Part shown: piece by piece, positions 1 to 5,660 of the stretch | Layout: the number at the start of each line of letters is the position of its first letter | Numbering within the stretch: position 1 is the first letter of the stretch | Assembly: GCA_003135035.1 (NCBI GenBank) | Contig: PLDE01000262.1 | Span: forward strand, 1 to 6,999 | From: Candidatus Dormiibacterota bacterium | GTDB lineage: Bacteria; Chloroflexota; Dormibacteria; Aeolococcales; Bog-877 | DNA: 6,999 nt | Direction: 5' to 3' | Position numbers and translations under genes: made by a program | Notes under the pieces: model-generated | Database searches by the model: none | Told to the model about the DNA's origin: nothing | What the model saw: the letters and a program-made list of their open reading frames with translations, nothing else

Positions 1-171
1 ATCACCGCTTCCGCGGCTTCTCTCGAGCAGGCCGAGGTGCTTGGGGTGCCTGCCGGGTCACCCCTGATCGCCATGACGCGGATCACGTACACCGAACGGT
101 CGGTGCCGATCGAGCACAGCCGGAGTTCGACCCGCCCGGAGTACCCGCTGGTCATGCGGCTGATGCCGTGA
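1..171 (+). CDS. GntR-family transcriptional regulator, C-terminal end of UTRA domain (partial)
   Basis: The frame is open from the first base and stops with TGA at 169-171, giving 56 residues of a C terminus. The pattern LGVPAGSPLIAMTRITYTE, followed by a V-P-I-E-H-S segment and ending V-M-R-L-M-P, matches the last strands of the UTRA ligand-binding domain of HutC/FarR-type GntR regulators: a Leu-Gly-Val-Pro-x-Gly-x-Pro turn, then an Arg-x-x-Tyr strand, then a short 'pVE-s' strand. Such proteins bind DNA through an N-terminal winged helix (outside the window) and release it when a sugar phosphate or similar metabolite binds the UTRA domain. The stop overlaps the GTG start of the sugar kinase by four bases (GTGA), so the two genes were probably one operon with coupled translation, and the regulator likely controls the kinase. 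The ligand cannot be told from this fragment. Confidence 0.72.
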   Translation: MTASAASLEQAEVLGVPAGSPLIAMTRITYTERSVPIEHSRSSTRPEYPLVMRLMP

Positions 172-1664
172 GCGATTGCGATCTCGTGGTGGGAGTGGAC
201 GTGGGAACGTCTGCTGTGCGGGTTGCGCTGTTGACATCCACGGGGGCCGTGGCAGCGTCCAGCCGGTTCCCCCGGAGCCTGGTCGGGGATACCACGTTCG
301 ACGCTAACCAGCTGTGGGAGGACTTCGTCGCTTGCATGAACCAGATCCCGGCCCCACTGCGGCGCAGCGAGATCCGGGGATTGGGCTTCGCTGGCCACAT
401 TGGGACCGTCATCGTAGACGACCGGGGCCAAGCGATTGGGCAGTCATCGCTGTGGTCTGACGCTCGCGGAGTCGACCAGCTCGAAGTAGCTTGGTCGGCG
501 CTACCAAACGCAGCGGCTCGCGCAGGACGAGCTGTGCCTAGCGGCTCCTCCTTGGCCTTGGTCTGCTGGTTGGGGCGCCACGAGCCGACATTGCTCCAGC
601 GGGTTCGGTGGGTTCTGAGCCCGAAGGACTACCTGGTCCTGCGGCTCACTGGGCAAGCCTGCACGGACGAGACGACCGCTGCATACTCGCTCGGCTTCGA
701 CGTCCGGCAGCGGCTATGGTCCACCGATCTACTGACGCTGGCCGGACCGCACCGAGCCAGTTTCCCGAGAGTTCTTTCCGGCACCTCGGTCGTCGGCTCA
801 CTGCTCCCCACTGTCGCAGCAACGATTGGTCTGCCCGCTGGCACACCAGTAGTGATTGGTGGTCCAGATGGAACCGTCGGCGCAGCCGCACTTCTAGGGA
901 CTGCAGAGGACCTCCTCGTTGACGTCAGTGGCACGACGGACGTTCTCACAGCGTTGACCTCTGATCCCATGTTCGCCCCTCCATGGGGAGCCGTACTCAA
1001 CCCCTATGTCACCCGCGGCCTCTGGTCATATGGGGGACCCACAGGGCTCACCGGCGGAGCCCTGGTCTGGCTCGCGACCACGCTTGGCTACGCGGACCTT
1101 GCCACTGCGCTTGATCGTCTGGGCACGGAGATGGAGGGTCTCCCGCCGGGCTGCGGGGGGTTGTTCGTGCTACCGCTGCTTAGCGGAAGCCGTTTCCCTG
1201 ATTAGGACCACCGTGAGCGCGCCGCGATGTGGGGACTCGCGGGGTCTCACACCCCAGCACACATGCTTCGCGCCACCCAGGAGGCGGTCGCCTACGTGTC
1301 CCGCCAGGCGATCGAGCGGCTCATCGCGGGGCCAAATGAGGCGAGTAAGGCAGTCACTGTGATCCTTGCCGGCGGCGCAGGTGCCTCACGGCCTATTAAT
1401 CAACTGCGGGCCGACGTACTCGGAACCACGGTCCTGGTAGCCGACGACGCGGAGGTGAGCGTGCGAGGCGCCGCCATGCTAGCTGCCGTGGGCAGCAGTG
1501 TCCACCGGGACCTCGCACAAGCCTGGGGTTCGATGCAACCGACACTGAGCCGCTTCGAGCCTAACCCAGAGCGCAGCACGTCTTATCAGCAATTATACCG
1601 GCAATGGAAGGAAAGCCGAGACAAGTTTCGGTATGTGTCCCACAGTGACGCCGAGGAGCCCTAG
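168..1664 (+). pseudogene. FGGY-family carbohydrate kinase, interrupted by an in-frame amber codon
   Basis: The frame from GTG 168 to TAG 1662-1664 encodes 498 residues, the usual FGGY kinase length (about 500), with one internal stop at codon 346 (TAG, 1203-1205). These enzymes phosphorylate sugars or polyols (xylulose, ribulose, glycerol and relatives) with ATP. Visible motifs are the N-terminal phosphate loop VGVDVGTSAVR near residue 11, the GGPDG motif with likely catalytic Asp234, and, after the stop, the adenosine-binding GGAGAS motif near residues 402-407. Around the stop the protein reads SGSRFPD-stop-DHRER, where relatives have G-x-R-x-P-x-W-D. TGG to TAG is therefore the simplest lesion. 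A protein ending at residue 345 would lose much of the second actin-like domain and the adenosine site, so it should be inactive unless the amber codon is read through. Met at 1227 has no convincing ribosome site. The start overlaps the upstream regulator stop as GTGA. The substrate is undetermined. Confidence 0.85.
1203..1205 (+). other. Internal amber codon at a conserved Trp position of the kinase
   Basis: TAG lies in the kinase frame. The frame resumes without shift and keeps family similarity on both sides (FVLPLLSGSRFPD before, WGLAGSHTPAHMLRATQEAV after). The local family pattern P-x-W-D predicts TGG here. The next base is G. No frameshift is needed to join the halves. Confidence 0.85.
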
Positions 1665-1807
1665 TACCCGAATGGCTGGTCCGGAAGCATTGCTACCTTG
1701 GGTATCCGAGAGCAGGTCGACAGGAGCCGGCGATCAGACGCTGGCTGCTCGGGGATCGGGGTCCCGGAGGCAGGTACGTCGGTGTGCCCCGAATTCGACG
1801 TCCATGA
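1665..1807. other. Intergenic stretch, nothing supported
   Basis: No coding frame with family resemblance, no tRNA-like cloverleaf and no terminator with a U-tract was recognised between the kinase stop and the transposase-like remnant. A weak GC-rich inverted pattern around 1749-1767 is too imperfect to call a terminator. This DNA may be further decayed transposase sequence, but no residue pattern supports that. Confidence 0.5.
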
Positions 1808-2080
1808 AGGACTGCGGCGTGTCAGGGGGCAAGCCGCGACAAGACATTGATCCCTTGCCCTGGCGAACATGGTCTAGATGAGGCTTGCTGCCTCAAGACC
1901 GCTACGTTCAAGCCCGCCTTTGCTCCCCAGAGCTACCAGACGCCCATCTGGGGAACTCCGGACTGGGAAGCGAAGTATGCCAAGCGCACCAACGTGGAGC
2001 GGGGCTATTCCACCATCAAGAATCCAGATGTGATCGGCCTCAACAATCGAGCTCGCGCGTGCGCCCTAGTCGCCCCCTAG
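1808..2080 (+). pseudogene. C-terminal remnant of a transposase-like protein
   Basis: The frame is open from after a TGA at 1805-1807 to TAG 2078-2080, without a convincing start (TTG 1847 is the first candidate and has no clear ribosome site). The encoded text includes CQGASRDKTLIPCPGEHG, then CCLKTATF, then WGTPDWEAKYAKRTNVERGY and STIKNPDVIGL. This resembles the C-terminal part of transposase/integrase-like proteins common in Actinobacteria, which carry Cys-Pro and Cys-Cys motifs, then Trp-x-x-x-Tyr-x-x-R-x-x-V-E, then G/S-x-x-K-(N/D)-P. It probably corresponds to the last acidic catalytic region of an RNase H-like transposase. The family is recalled, not searched. The expected downstream helix is lost: the frame closes soon after the K-N-P motif, and the N-terminal three quarters is absent. 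It is best read as a dead fragment of an older mobile element, lying just outside the later IS481-type insertion. Confidence 0.6.
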
Positions 2081-2177
2081 CTAATATGTGTCAACCTTGG
2101 GTGAGAGAAGCATGCCTCGGCAATTACCCACTGCAGGGGGTAGCTGGAGGACACGCAGGGCGGGCGCCAACCCCCAT

Positions 2178-2196
2178 GTGAAAGGTTTCACGGTGA
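2178..2196. repeat. Overlapping palindromic half-sites GTGAAAGGTTTCAC / TCACGGTGA
   Basis: GTGAAA and TTTCAC form a perfect 6-base inverted repeat with a 2-base centre (2178-2191). The TCAC half then pairs again with GTGA at 2193-2196 around a single G. The order GTGA-TCAC-GTGA looks more like a protein-binding palindrome than an RNA hairpin, because the loops are too tight and no U-tract follows. Before the IS inserted, it lay about 10 bases beyond the helicase stop codon. Function unknown. Confidence 0.4.
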
Positions 2197-2201
2197 CGGG
2201 A

Positions 2202-2209
2202 CACTAGGT
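2202..2209. repeat. Left target-site duplication CACTAGGT
   Basis: CACTAGGT abuts the left inverted repeat and recurs exactly at 3338-3345 against the right inverted repeat. Direct repeats bordering an IS are the product of staggered target cleavage. The core CTAG fits the NCTAGN target preference known for IS481 itself. The true duplication might be 4 (CTAG), 6 (ACTAGG) or 8 bases, because the edge of the inverted repeat is not sharp. Confidence 0.8.
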
Positions 2210-2235
2210 TGAACAGTGCACGGGATGTGTAGACA
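2210..2235. repeat. Left terminal inverted repeat of the IS
   Basis: Compared with the reverse complement of 3312-3337, 21 of 26 positions match, including TGAACAG at the outer edge and TGTAGACA at 2228-2235. Weaker matching continues inward to about 2243, just before the transposase stop codon. Confidence 0.8.
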
Positions 2236-2243
2236 GTTGGGGC

Positions 2244-3230
2244 TCATCGTGGGCGCATCTTTCTAGCACCATAGACCAGCTGGGCGGGGGTACGGCCGGC
2301 GGTGTGGCGGCCGGTGTGGGCTCGGTCGAAGTTGTAGAAGCGCAGGTACTGGACCAGGTCGCGGCGCAGGGCGGTGTACTTGGGGATCATGGAGCGGGCG
2401 AAACTGGGTCGCCAGCACTCCTCCAGCACCGTCCGCTGGACCCGTTCCACGCAGCCGTTGCTTTGGGGTCGGCCGGCGTGGATGAAGCGGAGCTGGGCGC
2501 CGGTCTTGGCCACTGCTTGGCGGAACTCCTGGGAGCGGAACTCGCTGCCGTTGTCGGTGGAGACCGCCTTCAGTCGCCAACCGGCCTGGGAGAGCTCTCT
2601 CGCCACCTGGTGCACCAACGCCGAGGTATAGCGGGCGCTGGGGTTCATGGGGGTCACCTGGACACTGGCCCAGGTGTAGCTGCTGTAGGCGTCAATCGCG
2701 GTGTACTGCCAGACCTTCCCTTTGGTCCCGGTCAGGCGGCCAATGTGGAAGCAGTCCAGTTGCACCAGATCACCCGGCTCATGCACGTCCAGGTGCTGCT
2801 CCGGCACCTGTGGTGGTGGCGCCGGCTCAGGTGGCGAGGCATATCCGGCCACCAGGCTCAGCCGCCTTTGCCTGGTCCCGATCCCGTGCCGCCGCAACAC
2901 CTTGAACACACCGCTGGGCGAGATCACGTGGCCTCCCCACATCGGCCGCCGCAGTTGCGCTGCCAGCCGCCTCGGACCCAGACCCGGACTCCCCAGCGCC
3001 ATCGCCAACACCTGCTGTTCCAGCCAGGGCGCCAGCTGGTTGGGCATCCTCGGCGGGCGCCTCTCCCGGGGCATCAGGATCTCCAGCCCGTGTCGCTCCA
3101 CCAAGGGCTTCCAGCGGTAGTACCAGGACCGGTGGTAGCCCAGCTCCCGGCAGGCCCCGGCAACCCCAATTTCGCCGGCTCTGGCGAACAACCGCACACG
3201 GTGGCGGAAGATCAGGTCATCATTGGTCAC
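2244..3230 (-). CDS. IS481-family DDE transposase
   Basis: A 328-residue protein starting at GTG 3228-3230 and ending with TGA at 2244-2246. It cuts and joins the element ends during transposition. A helix-turn-helix occupies about residues 16-42 (motif AGACRELGYHRSWYYRW), followed by a second DNA-binding helical part and then an integrase-type RNase H-fold core. Catalytic residues visible are Asp159 (VQLDCFHIG), Asp226 (STDNGSEFRS) and Glu262 (QSNGCVERVQRT), with 35 residues between the second Asp and the Glu, the canonical DD(35)E spacing. The C terminus has the usual YNFDRAHTGRHTAGRTPAQ segment. The frame is open up to a GTG at 3306-3308, but that codon lies beside the right inverted repeat and the extra 26 residues look non-coding. 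GTG 3230 has a strong ribosome site six bases upstream. All key residues are present, so the enzyme may be active. Confidence 0.9.
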   Translation of the reverse strand: MTNDDLIFRHRVRLFARAGEIGVAGACRELGYHRSWYYRWKPLVERHGLEILMPRERRPPRMPNQLAPWLEQQVLAMALGSPGLGPRRLAAQLRRPMWGGHVISPSGVFKVLRRHGIGTRQRRLSLVAGYASPPEPAPPPQVPEQHLDVHEPGDLVQLDCFHIGRLTGTKGKVWQYTAIDAYSSYTWASVQVTPMNPSARYTSALVHQVARELSQAGWRLKAVSTDNGSEFRSQEFRQAVAKTGAQLRFIHAGRPQSNGCVERVQRTVLEECWRPSFARSMIPKYTALRRDLVQYLRFYNFDRAHTGRHTAGRTPAQLVYGARKMRPR

Positions 3231-3236
3231 GGCGGC

Positions 3237-3245
3237 CCCCTCCCT
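3237..3245 (-). promoter_or_regulatory. Shine-Dalgarno site of the transposase
   Basis: On the - strand, AGGGAGGGG ends six bases before GTG 3230. It decides the start in favour of the 328-residue form. No clear -10/-35 pair was recognised between this site and the right end of the IS. Confidence 0.65.
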
Positions 3246-3292
3246 TGAGCTTTGAACACCCAAAGGATGGGCCGCCTTCTCTTTCCCTGCAC

Positions 3293-3306
3293 GCCCCCTC
3301 AGGGGC
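3293..3306. repeat. Small subterminal hairpin in the IS leader
   Basis: GCCCC (3293-3297) and GGGGC (3302-3306) form a 5-base-pair stem with loop CTCA, immediately inside the right inverted repeat and upstream of the transposase start. Many IS leaders carry such stems, which limit translation from transcripts entering from outside. That role is only inferred here. A second, weaker stem (CTTTG 3250-3254 with CAAAG 3261-3265) lies just before the Shine-Dalgarno site. Confidence 0.35.
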
Positions 3307-3311
3307 ACAGG

Positions 3312-3337
3312 TGTCTACAGATCTTGTGAGCTGTTCA
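3312..3337. repeat. Right terminal inverted repeat of the IS
   Basis: Reverse complement pairs with 2210-2235 at 21 of 26 positions. TGTCTACA at 3312-3319 and CTGTTCA at 3331-3337 are the mirror images of the left-end blocks with the same 18-base spacing. Confidence 0.8.
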
Positions 3338-3345
3338 CACTAGGT
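3338..3345. repeat. Right target-site duplication CACTAGGT, containing the helicase stop codon
   Basis: Exact copy of 2202-2209. On the - strand the TAG stop of the helicase (3340-3342) lies inside the CTAG core, so duplication of the target kept the helicase reading frame intact. Confidence 0.8.
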
Positions 3346-5052
3346 CGACTGTCGCACCAGCTCGTCGATGAGCGCACTGGCTTCGCGCTTGGTCAAGCCT
3401 TCCGGAGTTGGCACCCCTGACTTTCGCAGCCGCCAGATCTGGGCTGGGGTAGCCCGCGCCAGATGACGGTTGGCTTGGGCGCCGGCGATTAGGTCAGAAG
3501 CCTGACCACGGGTCGCACCTTTATCGACCCGAATTCCTAACCGGGCGAGCTGGGCGAGTTGGCCCGCGGTGGCCGACTGGCCACGCCAAGTCGCGTTCTT
3601 GGACGTCAGCCGCTCAAGCCTGTGGAACCGCACATAGTCCTCGGCCGCCCCGTAGGCGTATCCGCGATCAGGCGTCTCGGCAAGGACCTCCGGGTTGGCA
3701 TCCCGGCGGTAGGGGATGAGAGTGGCGGTCCACCTCTCACCGGCAGGACGGACGAGGATCACGCCGCCATCGACGTTGAGGGAAGCGGCGCCTGTCTCCA
3801 GGACCTGCCACCGGAGCTCGCTGCGCCGGAATAGATCCACGTCGACCGCGACCAGGTCGCCCGTTGCAGCGGCGTCTGCCTCCTGTGCGCCCAGAATCCC
3901 TCCGAGGGTGTGAAGGCCCTGCCCAAAGGCTCCCGTCGGCAAGCCGAAGAGGGAGGCAGCGCTGACCAGCTTGTGGAGCTGCGAGACCCCGACCAGATCG
4001 AGGATCAGGCAGTCGTCCTTGCCCGGGTAGAGGCGAGTGCCCCGGCCGACCATCTGGAGGTAGAGCTGCCTTGATTTGGTGGGCCTGGCGATGATGACCG
4101 TGTTGATGGACGGTTCATCGAATCCCTCAGTGAGTACGGCGCAGTTGGCGAGGGCGGCCAGCTCTCCGGAGCCCAACTGCTCGAGGATGCTCCGCCGCTC
4201 GTCCAGAGCGGTCGTGCCGTCGAGAGCTGCCGCAGAAAGCCCAGCCATCACGAAGGCCCCGGCGGTCTCGTGGGCCAGGACCACGGTCGGGGTGAAGACC
4301 AGGGCCCGCCTACCCGAAGCGAACTTCTCATAGGCCTGCACAACCATCTCGGGAGCGGAAGCGTCGTGCATGGCCTTTCCCAGGGCCTCGGCGGCGAAGT
4401 CGCCATGGTGGACGCTCACCCTGTCGAGGTTCGCTGCGATGCCCACCTGAGCGGCCCTGAGGTCGACCAGGTAGCCCTCGCGGATCATCGAGGTCAGGTC
4501 GCGGTGGTAGACGATCTCCTCGAAGGAGTCCAAGCGCTGCCGATCGCCGCGCTCGGGAGTGGCCGTCACGCCGAGGGTGAGGATTTGCTCGTCGTCAAAG
4601 GACCCGAAATACGCCAGGATTCCTCGGTAGCTGGGTGCCGCGGCGTGATGAGCCTCGTCGACGATAATGGTCTGGAAGACACGTCCTAGTCGCTCCCTCC
4701 GATGGGTCCGTTGAAGGGTCTGAACCGAGGCAACCACGACGTCGGCTTCAACGTCGTCCTCATCCGCTTTGACCACACCGACCTTTAGGCCTGGCGCAAC
4801 AGCCTCGATCTTGCACACTGCCTGCCGGATAAGCTCGTCCCTGTGGGCCAGGACCAGCGCCCGCCCAGAGCGCCGGCGAATGACCTCTGCGAAGACGACC
4901 GTCTTGCCGGTCCCGGTGGGTAGCGCTACCAACTGGCGACGAACGCCGCGCTCGAAAGCCGTTTGGATCGCCGCAACCGCATCTTCCTGGTACGGCCGCG
5001 GATGCACAGTAGCCACCAAGGCGGTTGGGGAGGGGAGGGGCGCAATGGTCAC
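3340..5052 (-). CDS. SF2 DEAD/DEAH-box helicase, phage/island type
   Basis: A 570-residue ATP-dependent nucleic-acid helicase or translocase. RecA-like domain 1 has Tyr21-Gln22, Walker A LPTGTGKT (44-51), motif Ia AHRDEL (69-74), DEAH (132-135) and TAT (163-165). Domain 2 has LVFTPT (251-256), motif V LTEGFD (307-312) and motif VI QMVGRGTR (333-340). All motifs needed for ATP hydrolysis are present. A less conserved region (about 370-490) is followed by two related C-terminal repeats (494-522 and 534-562). GTG 5050-5052 is chosen as start because a perfect Shine-Dalgarno site lies six bases upstream. The frame stays open to ATG 5184, but those 44 residues are out-of-frame sequence of the decayed upstream helicase. 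Start and upstream stop overlap as GTGA, implying coupled translation. The similarity to Rad3/UvrB/type I restriction-type SF2 motors is generic; the exact substrate is unknown. The IS sits at its stop codon without damaging it. Confidence 0.88.
   Translation of the reverse strand: MTIAPLPSPTALVATVHPRPYQEDAVAAIQTAFERGVRRQLVALPTGTGKTVVFAEVIRRRSGRALVLAHRDELIRQAVCKIEAVAPGLKVGVVKADEDDVEADVVVASVQTLQRTHRRERLGRVFQTIIVDEAHHAAAPSYRGILAYFGSFDDEQILTLGVTATPERGDRQRLDSFEEIVYHRDLTSMIREGYLVDLRAAQVGIAANLDRVSVHHGDFAAEALGKAMHDASAPEMVVQAYEKFASGRRALVFTPTVVLAHETAGAFVMAGLSAAALDGTTALDERRSILEQLGSGELAALANCAVLTEGFDEPSINTVIIARPTKSRQLYLQMVGRGTRLYPGKDDCLILDLVGVSQLHKLVSAASLFGLPTGAFGQGLHTLGGILGAQEADAAATGDLVAVDVDLFRRSELRWQVLETGAASLNVDGGVILVRPAGERWTATLIPYRRDANPEVLAETPDRGYAYGAAEDYVRFHRLERLTSKNATWRGQSATAGQLAQLARLGIRVDKGATRGQASDLIAGAQANRHLARATPAQIWRLRKSGVPTPEGLTKREASALIDELVRQST
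3367..3573 (-). repeat. Two tandem 40-residue-period repeats at the helicase C terminus
   Basis: Residues 494-522 and 534-562 of the helicase align without gaps at 11 of 29 positions: A-T-x-x-Q, then L, then G and another G six residues on, then T-x-x-x-A-S-x-L-I. Each looks like a helix, a turn and a second helix (for example LTKREASALI). Related 'Q...L..G....LT..EA..I' helical pairs occur in phage and plasmid DNA-processing proteins, by recollection. Probably a docking or DNA-contact module. Confidence 0.6.
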
Positions 5053-5660
5053 CCGGCGACCTCCTTTAGCACGGTGTTGAGATACCCGGCCGAGATCATA
5101 TCCACCAAATTCTTCCGGTAGCCGATCTGTTGCCAGATCTCTGAGAGATGACGGTTGTTCTCCCGGCTTTGGGGTAGCGGTCACTCCGAGGACCAGAGGC
5201 CCGTCTTACTCGAGGGCCCCCAGAGCAGCAAGGAGCCGCTGATAGCTGGGGCCGGGGAGTGGTGCGCTTCATCCACGATGATCGTTCCGAAGGAAGGCGT
5301 CCCCTTAGCCAGGCGCTTGGGCTGGCTCAAAGCCTGAACCGACCCGACGAGGATCCGTGGAGTGCCCCGTCGCCGGCGCCGTTGGAGGGCTATACCCACG
5401 CGGAACAACGGGTCGGCTTCGCGGAGCTTGGACGCTGCCTGCTGAATCAACTCGTCGCGGTGCGCCAGAATCAGCACACGACCCATCCGCTGACGAGCTA
5501 GATGGGAGAACAACATGGTCTTGCCGGTGCCCGTTGGTAGGCAGACGAGCTGATGCTTGACACCCCGCTGCCAGGCCACTCGAATCGCATCGAGAGCTTC
5601 GGCCTGGTAGTCGCGAAGGGATATGCTCCCGCGAGGCCCTACTTGAGGTCCGGGGACCAT
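5049..5660 (-). pseudogene. Decayed N-terminal half of a second SF2 DEAH helicase
   Basis: From ATG 5660 the frame gives a 159-residue protein with Walker A LPTGTGKT (41-48), AHRDEL (66-71) and DEAHHSP (130-136), very like domain 1 of the downstream helicase. Family likeness then leaves the frame: YQRLLAALGALE and DGPLVLGVTATPKP lie in a second frame, interrupted by TAA, and ENNRHLSEIWQQIGYRKN with VDMISAGYL returns to the first frame and ends at TGA 5049-5051. The simplest account is a one-base loss near 5240, a nonsense change near 5206 and a one-base gain near 5164. The first frame as it stands stops at TGA 5181-5183. The repaired ancestor would be about 203 residues and its stop would overlap the downstream GTG start. 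It may thus always have been a domain-1-only copy, or have lost domain 2 by deletion. The 22-base overlap with the upstream gene suggests coupling. Sequencing error is possible but would need several errors in 80 bases. Confidence 0.75.
5059..5067 (-). promoter_or_regulatory. Shine-Dalgarno site of the intact helicase
   Basis: On the - strand AAAGGAGGT, a near-perfect complement of the 16S rRNA 3' end, lies six bases before GTG 5052. It is embedded in the last codons of the decayed helicase copy. It fixes the true start of the helicase and shows that the long N-terminal extension of the open frame is not native. Confidence 0.85.

Larger units (their letters stand above)
2210..3337 (-). mobile_element. 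Complete IS481-family insertion sequence (about 1128 bp)
   Basis: The element has a single DDE transposase gene on the - strand, imperfect inverted repeats at both ends (TGAACAG outermost and TGTAGACA 18 bases inward, equally spaced on the two sides) and flanking CACTAGGT direct repeats. Its size and single-gene layout fit the IS481 family. It sits at the stop codon of the helicase gene, in the same orientation, so transcription from the helicase operon could run into it. The intact transposase, inverted repeats and exact target duplication suggest a fairly recent insertion by an element that may still move. By 2 bases at each edge the limits are uncertain: a longer reading would end in TGTGAACAG on the right. 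Confidence 0.85.

Noticed and set aside
1203..1205. UAG encoding pyrrolysine or another programmed residue
   Set aside because: The position is a Trp in the family pattern, the protein is a sugar kinase, and no downstream structural element was recognised. A point mutation is simpler.
1227..1664. Separate downstream gene starting at ATG 1227
   Set aside because: It is the continuation of the kinase in the same frame and carries its adenosine-binding motif. No ribosome site precedes the ATG.
2124..2141. TACCC...GGGTA inverted repeat as a transcription terminator
   Set aside because: The arms are only five bases long with an eight-base loop, and no U-tract follows on either strand.
1665..2200. 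tRNA gene or CRISPR array in the gene-poor stretch
   Set aside because: No cloverleaf with a GTTCRA-type T-loop was recognised and there is no set of regularly spaced direct repeats.
2304..3248. Long + strand open frame of 314 codons across the IS
   Set aside because: It is antisense to a transposase with all DDE residues. Its composition is the low-complexity Gly/Gln/His/Leu pattern typical of shadow frames in GC-rich DNA, and it matches no family motif.
3231..3308. Transposase start at GTG 3308
   Set aside because: The extension begins beside the right inverted repeat, lacks a ribosome site and adds residues outside the usual family start, while GTG 3230 has a strong Shine-Dalgarno site.
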